Origin: Capsicum annuum | Lineage: Eukaryota > Streptophyta > Magnoliopsida > Solanales > Solanaceae | Length of the DNA: 64,000 nucleotides | Direction: 5' to 3' | NCBI RefSeq assembly: GCF_002878395.1 | Contig: NC_061115.1 | Coordinates: 89,880,080 to 89,944,079 of the forward strand | In this document: positions 33,054 to 45,713 of the stretch, in pieces | Numbering within the stretch: position 1 is the first letter of the stretch | How the letters are laid out: every line of letters begins with the position of its first letter | Translations under genes and position numbers: made by a program | Notes under the pieces: model-generated | What the model was told of the DNA's origin: nothing | Database searches by the model: none | The model's input: the letters and a program-made list of their open reading frames with translations, nothing else

Positions 33054-33821
33054 TGATATGAGCCAAATAGCCATCCTAGCTTTGAAAGACATCATTCGAG
33101 GTCAACACGTGAAGGATCCAGTTGTGGTCACATTGAGGGGAAGAGAGCATGCACAGAGAGGCCATTTCGAGCATTCCATGAGGCAAAGCCACGTGTGGAA
33201 TGTGGCTTGGGGGATACTTGAAGACCCACAACCTCAGAGCATTGAAGAGAACTTTCATTAAGGGTGTTTTAGGGATTTCACATGCCTAATTTACACTCTA
33301 TAGAATCCCACCCTTCATTAAGGGTGTTTTCATCTTTTTATCCTTCAATTGTAATAAGACTATATATAGTTTAGTATTAGGGCTTTTACTCTTTAGTTTT
33401 TTTATTAATGTAAGACTTTGAAACATTGAAAGCTGTCTCTTTGAGAGTGTATCACCTTAGTTATAGGGCTTGAAAAAGACAAAACCGAAATAAGGGCTAA
33501 TTCAAGTGTGGAATCACTTGAGTTGTATCTTGGCTTGAAACGTTGGTGCTAAAGAAGGTAACATCCCTCTTGTGTCTATGTAGGAGTTAGGTGATTGTCG
33601 TATGTAGGTGTTAAGGGTCCTTAGATTTGATATATCTTAAGAGTCATAGGATTTATACCTTTATTTGTCTATCTATCTATCCCTTTAATATGCTGAAATC
33701 GTTTGTCTTTGTGTTTGTGTCCTTGTTTCTGTCTTTATGTTCTTCTTGTTCTAGCCGAGTTTGTGGATAGTTTTGTGCATTTGTGGACTAATTTGGGTGT
33801 TTGTTGGACGGTTTTGTATCA
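33054..33821 (+). repeat. 5' LTR (0.77 kb)
   Basis: It begins TGATATGAGCC and ends TTTTGTATCA. A TATA-like TATATATAG at about 33361-33369 could be the promoter. It is the partner of 47157-47922. Confidence 0.8.
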
Positions 33822-33823
33822 TT

Positions 33824-33835
33824 TGGTATCAAAGC
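33824..33835 (+). other. Primer-binding site (tRNA-Met type)
   Basis: TGGTATCAAAGC lies two bases after the 5' LTR, one mismatch from TGGTATCAGAGC. Confidence 0.8.
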
Positions 33836-34385
33836 ACGGCTTGATATTGTTCTCACAAGATCAATCTTGGGCTCATATACTTGAAATTAAATAAAAAATT
33901 CTTGAAAACTGAAAATTCCAAAAAAATAGTAATCTTCCCGTGTTTGTGTTCTTGGCCAAAATTGTGTTGTTGTTGTGGTTGGACATAATTTATGACATGT
34001 TTTGTTGTCATAGTTGTTTCAAGTGTTGGTTTTCTTTCTCTCTATCACTTATTGAGTCTAAAACCAAGTTCTTGAGCAATTGACAAGTTGTTGTTGAAGG
34101 ATGTGGATGACTAGTGTTGTTGTTGTTCTTATTGTTCTTCATTTGTGTTGAAGAAGTAGTTCCAAAAGGTGTTGTTTGATTTTGAAACAATAAAGAGAAA
34201 AGTGAGACTTTTTTTTGTCTTGGAAACATTATCAAGAAATCACCAAAGTGGTACAAGAACAAAAGACATCCTAAAAGTCTAGTCACTACAAAAAATTAAG
34301 ACCACTTTTCTAGGTAGGCCAAAAGAAGAAAGGGGACAAGACTCCTAAAAAGCTTGTCTTGCCAAAAGAGTACAAGTAGGTGAAA
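33836..34385 (+). other. Left interior of the 33054-47922 element
   Basis: Non-coding leader. It includes CACTACAAAAAATT at about 34284, which looks like a CACTA terminus but has no partner. It is cut by the nested element at 34386. Confidence 0.5.
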
Positions 34386-37300
34386 TATTACAACCCATTT
34401 CTTCGTTACTAAATTATTCGTAATAAATTCATTCCTCAATAATAATTTGGGTCCAAATTAGCCAATATTTTATTTATTGTGTCACCTTAAATTTTTCGGT
34501 AAAAATTTTAGCCTTCGGTTGTGTCTAGATAGACTCAAGCCCGATGAATTTAATTATTCATGAGTTCTACTATTAATAAATTAGTTTGACATTTCTTTAT
34601 CTATTAATTAAGCTCATACAATATCCCTAACACAAAGTTAAGTATAAAACTTTTTTTCTAATACAGTTTCGAAATGAGTTGTTATTAGGTCCAACTTCAA
34701 ATGATCATATATAATAGAATATAAGGAGTTAGGAGTCTCATTACCTATCAAATCAAATATATCTGAGTCCTATTTCCAACACAAAAAAACCGTTCCTCGA
34801 TTCGATTTTGGAGTAAGAAGTTATGACTGTTTTACTGAGCACTATCTGAGCTGAAATGGGATTCGCTGCAATGAAAATTCTGGTTATATGTAAATCAGCT
34901 TCAGCCGTATTTCAGGTCTAAAAATCTCAAATTTCATTCCCCAACCCTAGAGAGGTGATTTCCTAAATATTAAGGTGAAATTCCTTTGTGGAGGTAAGTT
35001 TTTCTATTATTTTCTTCGTCTTTTAATCCTTTAATATCTTAGAATCCTTAGAAAGAACTTTAATGGTGAAATTCTTTTGGGGACTACTCATGAATGTTCT
35101 TAATATGATCTAGAGTTTATTCTAAACTATAAATTAAAGATTTCTATCATGAATTTCATAAACTAAATTATGAATTTTGGTGGTTAGGAACCTTGAATTC
35201 CGTAAATATGAGACCTTTAGTATAAAAGCTTTATTAATGGAGATGGGTTAATCTTGAAAGAGCTAATTAGTGATTAATTGAATTTGGGGGGTAATATAGA
35301 CCCTGAATTAAGGATAGAACTAGTGATTTTGAATCCCCACGATATTAGTTTGAAGAGTAATTATTTAATTACTCTTATTATTGCTTGATTTTTATATGGT
35401 TGATTATTCCAAGGCATGAAGGAAAATAAATGACATTCTTATGGCGGCTTGCTTCATTCAAAAGCTTGGCGTCCAGATAGGCTAGGTTTAATGCGTAGAA
35501 GATTGTGTTATTTTATATTTTCATAATTTAGAATTGATGGGAGAAAGCATGTCTAGGCATGCGGGCATGGAGTTGGGGTGGATAAAGACATGAGTACTTA
35601 ACTTTAATCCCAAAACTATATTATTGATTGATTATATAATATTTATGATATTTTGTATTATGTGCCGGAAAGGAGATTGTTATAACGTAGTATATGAACA
35701 TAATATTTTTTAAATTGTTCTAGTGATGAGCCTAGTTGAGTTGTAATGGTATTAGGTTGTATGTATTGTATAATAATATGATGAGGAGAATTATGCTAAG
35801 ATCGAATATTAATGAGCATAGTAATATCTAAGGGATAGATGACTTGAATTATTGTGATGATTGCATTATGTGGAAAGAGATAGAGGATAATGATAAGTGT
35901 GAATGTGTTAGTTATAGGTGGTGATGTTAGAACTCAAATTGTAACATTTAAGAAGATAATGATATTTTTAATAATTAGTGAGTAATTAAGGTTCCAACAG
36001 TGACTTGTATGTGTAAGAATTAAATTGTGATTTATTTTATGATATTCTTATTTTGATATTGATAAAAATACTATATCTATTGGATGACCATGAGAGGCTA
36101 AATTGATGATAATGGTGGTTTATTAATTGTGGTTATGAGAGGCTTGTTTGATAATGATAAATCTTTAAAGTACTGCTTGAATACTTGTTGATTTCTATTC
36201 GAACATGCTTGAAATTATTGATGTTTTGATTGTTGATGCATGTATAAGTGATTATTCAATATTAACTTGATAGAATTGTCTTGGTGACTTTAAGTGTACT
36301 TGTAAACTTGGTACATTGTGTTGTATGCTATGAGGTTATGTAAATTTGATATTGATAATACTTATTTATGTTGGATCGGGTACCACGCTGGTGCAGATAT
36401 GCATATGTTGGATCAGGTACCACGCCAGTACGGATATGTGTATTTTGAATTGGGTATCACGTTGGTATAAATATGTATATATTCGATCAGGTATCACATC
36501 GGTACAGATATATATATGATGGATTGGGTACCATGCTGGTACGGATATGTATATATTGGATCGTGTACCACGCCATTATGGATTGTATATTTTCTATCGG
36601 GTACCACGCCGGTACAAATATGTATATTTTAGATCGTGTACCATGCCGGTATGGATATGTATATGTTGGATCAGGTACCATGTCGATACAGATATGGATA
36701 TATTGGATTGGGTACCATGCCGGTACGGATATGTATATGTTAGATCGGGTACCACGCTGGTATGATACATGAACATAGATTGTTCTCTGCAGGTCATGAC
36801 TATTTGGGTGAAAATAAGCCCATATCATATATATATATATATTTGTGTTGAGTCTGTGGATGTTTACAGTATGGTTGATACTCTTGATAGTTATGTGGCT
36901 TGTTTGTGAGCACTATTTGATTTGTTATTGTTATATTGTTGATTCATTGGGCATTTGATTGTGTGATATGTATTTAAAAAAGTGAAACTTTGTATTTACT
37001 TATATGTTGGTTGACTTGCTTCATTTACACATGTTTTAATCGTAGCTTACTAGAATGGCTAGTTATCATTCGTTAATATTATAATAGAGCATTTGGTTGT
37101 TAGTCCAAGAGTTTAGTGTGGGTTGTCTATGATTATGGGTTTGTTCCTGTGAATATGAGTAGTAAAAAAGATTAGGTGAATAAAGAGGAATAGTGATATA
37201 AGATAAGGTGAATAAAGAGGAATAATGATGTATTAGCATTGGATTATGGTTGATGATGTGAACTAATGAGGCTAGAGTATGTTAGTAGCAAATGTAATAT

Positions 37301-37856
37301 TGATGGAGTTAGAAGAGTAGTTGGATGTAGTAACTTATATAGGTAAAGTAATAATATTATTACAACCTTAGTTGAATTATATTCCATTAAAGATGTCATG
37401 ATTTATTTTTCTTAATTCTATTTTATGATTATATGAACTAACAAGGACGACCGATGATGCCTACCAGTACATGTGGTTGTACTGACCTTACTCTTCTACA
37501 TTCCTTCTTAGTGTATAGACTTGATGTAGGTTAGTTGCATTTACAGGATGAATGACGATATTCAGCACTACCTTCTGCACTTTTTTCCTGGCAGATGTTA
37601 AAGTCTTTATATTATTTATTTCATTGTCAGTCTATGTTGTAATAGGTAGCTCTTGTACATAGCTGGCCAAGTCCTAGGATAGTGAAGGACATTTGTAAGA
37701 AGTATTTATAAAAAGTTTGTTTATAAGTATTTAATTTACTTTATATTTCCTTAAAAATAGAAGTCTTCCGCATACTTTTAGTTGGGTAATAAGGGTTCTC
37801 CTAGCTACTTAGAATTGTGTAGATGTCCGTACGGTCCGTTAGTCTAGTTTGTGACA
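34386..37856 (+). repeat. 5' LTR (3.47 kb)
   Basis: Non-coding, with the minisatellite at 36371-36770. It ends TTTGTGACA, directly before the primer site. The equivalent 3' LTR sequence is very similar from 35062 onward. Confidence 0.82.
36371..36770 (+). repeat. 37-bp minisatellite, 11 copies, 5' LTR
   Basis: The unit is approximately TTGGATCGGGTACCACGCC then GGTACGGATATGTATATG. Starts lie about 37 bases apart from 36371 to 36742. Each unit includes a GGTACC palindrome. Three units equal 111 bases, so ORFs run through in several frames on both strands; these are artefacts of the repeat. Confidence 0.9.
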
Positions 37857-37858
37857 GT

Positions 37859-37870
37859 TGGTATCAAAGC
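37859..37870 (+). other. Primer-binding site (tRNA-Met type)
   Basis: TGGTATCAAAGC lies two bases after the 5' LTR. Confidence 0.8.
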
Positions 37871-39521
37871 GTTAGGTTCACCGATCCCACAAGTACATGA
37901 GCAATGTCAATTAGAGTTTCATAGATTGGTGTGTAGGTCCCCACACCCAATCTTCGGAAGGCTATGAGGCATGTAGTAGTCTTTTTTTCTTTCTTTGTCT
38001 CCATCGTACCATCCTAATCTTGGACTATTAGACTGAATCCAATTGGTATCTAGACAATTCTAATTGGTATTTTAACTGATCTCAATTGGAATATAGTTGA
38101 TTCTAATTGGTATCTTAGTAATTTTGAATAAAATCTAGGAGATTTCAATTGGTATCTATTAATAAAGTCTAAAAGTTATTGTTAATAGGTAAGGACTTGT
38201 GAAAGTTGTGAACTTATTGATTGCTTGTGTTTGACATTTGGCTAAACATGTGTTGCTAGATTTTTTTCATTGATGTGTTGAAAATTGACTAATTTGTTTT
38301 TGTTGATAATTGTGATGGAATTATTTGATTTCTTGTTATTGTGAAACTAGTATTTCTATGGTGCTTACTTATTTTTTTTTTACTATATACTGATGAAATT
38401 GATGGTATGAGAATTGAGAGGATGATATGAGAACATGATTTCAAGAAAAGATGGTGAAAAAATGACATGAATAAAAGACTGAGGTGATATGTGTTTTCTA
38501 TAATGAGAGGTTCTTGTTAATGATGTTGTGGATGGATCCTTGTGTAGTTTGAATATTTGATATTATTTGGAGATCCTTGTGTGGTCTGGTCATTGAAACT
38601 GTATTTAGAATTTTTGTACAGTTCTATTATTGAAATTATAATGGGTTCCTTGTGAGGACTAGCTAAGTGACATTATATTTGAGTTCCTTATGTAAAAAAA
38701 TTCTTAATGCTTGGCAAAATAATGAGTTTTAAATAAAAGTGACAAAACTAGTAGAGGTGTTGATACCTACAGAATTTGATCAATGACTTGTCTGGAATGT
38801 GATATTGGTGGTGAGACTGTTAATGACCTGTAATTGAAATGACCTGTAATTGATTTATTTTGTTTGGCCTTGCTTATGTGCTATTGGTGTGGGGACCACC
38901 CACTCTTGAGGTGATTAAGAGTAAAGTGAAGCCCATAATAAAAATATTATTAGGTAGAAATAAGAATGACTCTGTATATCTAAAATTGGTATTAGTGATA
39001 TAAGAGTGGTTTGGCTTGACCATAAAGTATTTGTCCTTGAAAAATATTGAGTTAATGATTGTCAGGACATAAGTTGTAGCTGTGGATTTATGCATTGTGA
39101 AAAATTTTGAGAAGAACAATTATTATTGACTTGACCTTGAGGCTGAATTATGTATTTACATGTCCTATAGAGTTGACTGATATATGACACTTTTAGAAGA
39201 TAGTAATTTCCATGATAATGGCAATGCAAAATCAAATGGCTTAGTTACAGTCATAAAATAATTAATAATGATCCCGAATGGGAGAATAAATGAATTATTA
39301 ATGGCATGGTTGATCTTTCTTGGGTGATACTTCGTGGATATTGCTTGTTGAGTGATTAAGGTATGATGATTAGATGAATATTAACAATGCTATAGAGGAG
39401 AATATGTAGTAGACTATAATCCTGTGGGATCTTTATGGCTAATAGTTGTAAGCAGGTGTAATGTGTGAGAGGTTATGTTGTCATCTATGTATAGTAGTAA
39501 ATACTAAGCTTGAATCATGGG
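37871..39521 (+). other. Interior of the 34386-45135 element, non-coding
   Basis: No retroviral motif and no long frame. A loose repeat of CTAATTGGTAT-like motifs occurs at 38036-38155. No polypurine tract is visible before the 3' LTR, in line with a deletion here. Confidence 0.6.
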
Positions 39522-40834
39522 TAATCTTGAGGTGGAATTCTATTGGGGACTACTCATGGGTGTTTTTAATATGATATAGAGCTGATTCGAAATTATAAAT
39601 TAAAAATTCCTAAAATGAATTTCACAAACTAGATTATGAATTTTGATGGTTAGGAACCTTGAATTCCATAAAGATGAGACCTTTAGTATAAAAGCTTTAT
39701 TAATGGAGATGGGTTAAGCTTGAAAGAGCTAATTAATGATTAATTGAATTTAGGGGGTGATATAGACCTTGAATTAAGGATAGAACTAGTGATTTTGAAT
39801 CCCCAAGATATTTGTTTGAAGAGTAATCATTTAATTACTCTTATTATTGCTTGATTTTTAAATGGTTAATTATTCCAAGGAATGAAGGAAAAGAAATAAC
39901 ATTCTTATTGCGGCTTGATTCATTCAAAAACTTGGCGTCCAGGTAGGCTAGGTTTAATGAGTAGAAGATTTTGTTATTTTATATTTTCATAATTTAAAAT
40001 TGATGGGAGCAAGCATGTCTAGGCCCGCGGGCATAGAGTTGAGGTGGATAAAGACACGAGTACTTAACTTTAATCCCAAAAACTATATTATTAATTGATT
40101 ATGTAATATTTATGATATTTTGGGTTATGTGCCCGAAAGGAGATTGTTATAAACGTAGTATATGAACATGATTTTCTTAGTTGTTCTAGTGATGAGCCTA
40201 GTTGAGTTGTAATGATATTCGGTTGTATGTATTGTGCAATAATATGATGAGGAGAATTATGCTAAGATCGAATATTGATGAGCATAGTAATATCTAAGGG
40301 ATAGTTAACTTGAATTATTTAGATGATTGCATTATGTGGAAAGAGATATAGGATAATGATACGCGTGAATGTGTTAGTTATAGGTGGTGATGTTAGAACT
40401 CAAATTGCAGTATTTAAGAAGATAATGATATTTTTAATAATTAATGAGTAATTAAAAATCCAATAGTAACTTGTATGCATAAGAATTAAATTGTGATTTA
40501 TTTTATGATATTATTGTTTTGATATTGATAAAAATACTATATCTATTGGATGCCCATGAGAGGCTAAACTGGTGATAATGGCAGTTCATTAATGATGCCT
40601 ATGAGAGCCTTGTTTGATAATGATAACTCCTTAAAGTAATGCTATGAATACTTGTTGATTGGTATTCGGACATGCTTGAAATTATTGATGTTTGGATTGT
40701 TGATACGCGTATAAATGATTATTTTAAATTTACTTGATGGAACTATCTTGGTCACTTTAAGTGTATTTGTAAACTTGGTAAATTGTGTTTATGCTGTGAG
40801 GTTATGTATATTTGATATTGATAAACTTATTTAT

Positions 40835-41270
40835 GTTGGATCGGGTACCACGCCGGTACAAATATGGATATATTGGATCGGGTACCACGCCGGTACAGAT
40901 ATGTGTATTTTTGATCGGGTATCACGCTGGTACGGATATGTATAGATTAGATCGGGTACCACACCAGTACGGATATGTATATGTTGGATCGGGTACCACG
41001 TACCCGATATGTATATGTTGGATCGGGTACCACGCCGATACGGATGTGTATATTTTGGATCGGGTACCACGCCAGTGCATATGTGTATTTTTTGGATCGG
41101 GTACCACGCTGGTACAGATATGTATATGTTGGATCGGGTACAATGTCGGTACGAATATATATATTGGATCGGGTACCACGCCGGTATGGATATGTATATG
41201 CTGGATCAGGTACCACGCCAGTACGGATATGTATATGTTGGATCAGGTACCACGCTGGTACAGTACATAA
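40835..41270 (+). repeat. 37-bp minisatellite, 12 copies, 3' LTR
   Basis: Same unit as 36371-36770 but 12 starts, with one shortened unit near 40995-41010. The copies here keep GGGTACCACGCC more uniformly than the 5' LTR array. Confidence 0.9.
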
Positions 41271-41983
41271 AGATAGATTGTTCCCTGCTGGTCATGACTA
41301 TTTGGGAAAAAATAAGTCCCATAGAGTGTATGTACATATTTGTGTTGATTTTGTGGATGTTTACAGTATGGTTGATACTCTTGATGGTTATGTGGGTTGT
41401 TTGTGAGCACTGTTTGATTTGTTATTGTTGTATTGTTGATTCATTGGGTATTTGATTGTGTGATATGTATTTGAAAAAGTGAAACTTTAAACTTACTTAT
41501 ATGTTGGTTGACTTGCTTCATTTATACGTGTTTTAATCGTAGCTTACTAGAATGGTTAGTTATCATTCTTTAATATTATAATAGAGCATTTGGTTGTTAG
41601 CCCGAGAGTTTAGTGTGGGTTGTCTATGATTTCGGGTTTGTTCCTATAAATATGAGTAATGAAAAAGATATGGTGAATAAAAGGAATAGTGATGTAAGAT
41701 AAGGTGAATAAAGAGGAATAGTGATGTATTAGCGTTGGATTGTGGTTGATGGTGTGAACTAATGAGGCTAGAGTATGTTAGTAGCGAATGTAATATTGAT
41801 GGAGTTGGAAGAGTAGTTGGATGTTGTAACTTATATAGGTAAAGTAATAATATTATTACAACCTTAGTTGAATTATATTCCATTAAAGATATGATTTATT
41901 TTTCTTAATTCTATTTTATGATTATATGAACTAACACGGTCGGACGATGATGCCTACCAGTACGTGTGGTTGTACTGAACCAA

Positions 41984-44815
41984 AGTAACGCCCCGAATCT
42001 GGTACCCGGAACGTTACACGGTGCTCATGATCCCGAAGGACCACAATCTAACGCATGATAGATATTTGTTACTAAGCACTGAATAATATACTGTCATTAT
42101 GCAAAATATAAGCTGTAAGGCCATAAGGTTCAAAATTGAACTAATACTGAATATAAAACAATGTCTGTAATAGGGTATAACAATACCTAAAACTGAAATA
42201 AACTGTCTATAACATAATGTAGACTAAAAGCCTCTAAACTGTCTGAAATCTGTGGAGTTGATGGGACATGTCCCCAACTAATTCCGGACTACTGAAATAA
42301 TAAAGTAATAAAATAATTATGCTATCCTGGAAGGATGAGGACTCACTGCTAGTCTGGCTGCTGAACGTCTGATCTACTAAAGATGATCGGGAGCTTGAGC
42401 TTCTAAACCTATGGTATAAAACACCATAGCGCAAATACATCAACACATTGAATGTAATGGTATGCAAGTAAGGTAGGTTGAATGCAAAGGGTTCATATGC
42501 ATGAACAATACTAACTGACTGAATAACATGAATGTGAGAATACATGCATGAATACATAACTGTAACTGAATTTGTAACAGTATTGAGTACTAAATTCTGA
42601 CTACTGAGTCTACTAATAACATAGATTTACTGACATCTGGATTTAGTAATACTGGGGTACTGATTAACTGAGTGTACTGAATACTGATTGACTGATATTA
42701 TCTTACTGATAACTGAATTACTATTTCTAACAGTTCTGATTATAAAGAACTGGTCTGATTGACTATATCTAACAGTCCTGAAACTGAATACTGATAACAT
42801 GAGTTACTAATATCCGATATACTTAATACTAAAAGACTGTATCTTACAGTCTAAATTTTGATGGAACTAGCTGAGTTCCATACAGTACTGAGTTGACTGT
42901 ATCTAACAGTTTTGAAATTCTGAAGAACTATCTGAGTTCTATTACTGAGATTGAGTCTGAAACTGTAACTGAGGGAAGTAGTCATCTAACCAACATGCCC
43001 CAAATAAAGCAATATAGCTAGGTTGGGGTCCAATTTGTAACCCCAATTGGAAGGGAGTCAATACCGCGCCACTGGTAAAGACAAGATGGGGGTGACCTTA
43101 ATCTATCAGTCCCCAAAAGAGAATGGTGAGACCCTCATCTGACAGTGTTTATCCACCTCATCAACCCTCATCTGTCAGTATTGATGTCTCAACTTATCCT
43201 GGCTACATAGTTCTAGAACACAAGGATTACTTCTAAGGATCACACCCTCAAGTATCAGTATGTGTCCTCATCATTGGGTTCACTCGATGCTAAATCCTAC
43301 TCCTATCTAAATAGAAACTGAACATGATTAACTGAATTGAGATAGACTGAGTTCATTGAGTTCCGTTGACTAACGGAATACTACTGAAATCTGATAACTG
43401 ACTAAGATTACTGAGATTACTTGAGATTCCTGAGATTGCTGAGATTACTGAGTAAGACTGGAATGATACTGAGTTTACTGAGTTTTCCAAAGTCACATGA
43501 TTGACTGAATTCTACTGAATATGGCTTGGCTGAGAGTATCTTGAAAATTGACACAGGCTCTAAGCACACAACTAAATTGTCGGGTACAAGTACCCCCAGG
43601 ACTCTATAGCATGAAACTGACAAGGCATGCCATTCTTGAATACATGACCAATATCAACAATCCATAATACAATAGGTTGGGGATTTCATAAAGTACAAGG
43701 TTATCACAAACTTATACATGAATAGGATTGTATGTAAACATGGTATAATTTCATAAGGCTAATTCATTAGCAATCCAACAAACATTTACAAGGTATATTT
43801 ATAGCATGGGGGTTCTTTGAACATAAGGGTAAAACATGAATCCATCACTTAAGTCACAATTGAACTATATTGCATAATTTCTTTTCTTTTAGGCATTTTA
43901 TCAAACTCCTAGGGTGCATGACTTAGGGCATAGGCATGACCATCAAATTAATACAAAAAAACTCTGTATTTTAACTCAATTTCATATGTTTCAAACCACA
44001 TACTATCATAGGTTCATGAACAACACATAAAGATTCCAACTTGGGAATCTTACAACCATAATCATATGAACATAATCAACCCACAACAAAATATTCATAA
44101 TACAAGATTTAAAACTTGATTCTTGGGCTTCATGGATGAAACGAATCCATAAATGAACATTGTGCATACCTTAGTTCTTGATTCTACAAAGATTGACAGA
44201 GATATTCTAGGATTTGAGTATTGGATTTGAATCCCCAATTGAAAACCCTAGCTTGTTCTTGAGAGAAACTTGAGAGAAACACTATGTTTTGAGTGAAAAA
44301 TGGCTGAATCATGTGTTATTGGGTTTAAATAGTGGTGAAAAATTGACCCTTTTAACCCTTGGATGCGCATTTTAATTTTTGTAAAAATTTTCAGATTTTC
44401 ATCCTTGGTGCGACGCGCCACTATTGCGCCAAGTCACTAGAACTGGACAATTGAGAATGTGCATGGTGGCGCGATGTGGGGTTATCGTGTTTCCACTTTG
44501 TTTGCAACCTGGAAGTTTGGCACAACATGCCACTATCTCGGAGCAATACTGGAAATTGACAATTTGCATTTAAGCTGGCTCTGCGACGTGCTGATGGCTC
44601 AGGTGATACACTGTCTCACTAAAAAGGCTCTAACTTTTCGCTCGGGTGTCGGATTTGGGCGAATTTAGTATCGATGGAAAGATTATTCAATTTTACACAT
44701 GATAAAAAGTAAAAATATTGAAAATAACACATGTATAAAAGTGTATTCATCTGTAAAACATGTCTTTAATATCTTCAGGATGAATTTAAGTTGGGAAAAA
44801 GTACGAGGTATTACA
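41984..44815 (-). repeat. Solo LTR (2.8 kb), Del/Tekay-like, inside the 3' LTR
   Basis: On the minus strand it runs from TGTAATACCTCG to CGGGGCGTTACT (final A changed). It is related to 49496-52227 (minus) and 58002-60996 (plus). Host LTR sequence continues on both sides without interior, so it is a solo LTR formed by recombination between two LTRs. It is rich in ACTGA/CTGAGATTA-like short repeats (42580-43480). I could not read a clear target duplication. Confidence 0.75.
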
Positions 44816-45135
44816 CCCTAGTATTCTACATTCCTTCTTAGAGTGTAGACTAGATGCAGTTTAGTTGTAGTTACTAGATGGATGCTAATATTCAGTACTA
44901 ACTTCTGTACTTTCTTCCTGGTAGATGTTAGAGTCTTTGTATTATTTATTTCATTGTCAGTCTATGTTATAATAGGTAGCTCTTGTATATGTCTGCCCAA
45001 GTCTTGGGATAGTGAAGGACATTTGTAAAAAGTTTTTTTATTAGTATTTAATTTACTTTATATTTTCTTAAAAATAGAAGTCTTCTATATACTTTTAGTT
45101 ATTGCCTGCACGATCTGTTAGTCTGGGTTGTGACA

Positions 45136-45713
45136 TGAAAAGTTAATGAAAAGATTATGACTCTTGAAAATATAGTCTAAAACCTTGTAAACCTATACAA
45201 ATTGCCTAAATTTCTTCTTCAAGGGTGAGGAATTGAACAACTAAAGTCTTGGAACAATTTTTTTCAGCTTTAACATCATTCCAACGATCAATAGTTGAGT
45301 GCCACATCATTATAAGCTCAAGAATTGGAATTCCTAGTTTCTTTTCTTTGTTTCCATTGGTTTCAACTTTGTTAGCTCTTATAGTAATTGGCCACTATAA
45401 AATATCTACTAAGTTGTAAATTAGTTTTTGAGTACATTATTTGTGTTAGCGCTATTTTTGTGCTTTTCACATTTCTGAATTATAGTATTTCTTGGTTCAA
45501 GTTCGGACATTACTTTCTTGAGTATTCAAGCAAATAATCCATTCTGACCAAGGAGTAGACTCTCCCCTCGACTTATCATGAACTACAAGATAACTTGCAA
45601 TACTTGTGAAACCAAGTGTGAGACGATCAAAGTGTGTAAGAGTATGGTGAGGATTTTGTGAACTAATTATTTTCTTTTTTTTTCTTTATTTTGTAAGTTT
45701 GTTTATTTTAGGT
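45136..45713 (+). other. Right interior of the 33054-47922 element, non-coding part
   Basis: It begins with the second TGAAA copy. No coding signal until 45714. A T-rich run ending TTTATTTTAG (45703-45711) just before the ORF looks like a splice acceptor. Confidence 0.45.

Larger units (their letters stand above)
34386..45135 (+). mobile_element. Nested non-coding gypsy-type LTR element with long LTRs
   Basis: The element begins TATTACAACCC (TG changed to TA) and ends TTGTGACA, flanked by TGAAA at 34381-34385 and 45136-45140. The left LTR is 3471 bp. The right LTR is recognisable from about 39522 but lacks roughly its first 675 bp and contains a solo LTR (41984-44815). The interior (37857-39521) has a tRNA-Met primer site but no coding domain, so a deletion probably removed the 3' interior together with the start of the right LTR. 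Each LTR carries a 37-bp minisatellite. Confidence 0.82.
39522..45135 (+). repeat. 3' LTR, 5'-truncated and interrupted
   Basis: Similarity to the 5' LTR starts near 39537 (corresponding to 35062), runs to 41983, and resumes at 44816-45135 after the solo LTR insertion. Confidence 0.8.

Noticed and set aside
33043..33261. 72-codon ORF at the start of the 0.77-kb LTR
   Set aside because: It spans the LTR boundary; the equivalent sequence in the partner LTR is not open in the same frame.
34283..34296. CACTACAAAAAATT, resembling a CACTA transposon terminus (also CACTACAAAAAATG near 51820)
   Set aside because: No matching inverted terminus or 3-bp target duplication was found, and both lie inside LTR-element sequence.
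36473..36828. Overlapping ORFs of 70-113 codons on both strands
   Set aside because: They are produced by the 37-bp minisatellite and have no independent coding evidence.
44459..44668. 69-codon ORF in the solo LTR
   Set aside because: It is not preserved in the related LTR at 49496-52227.
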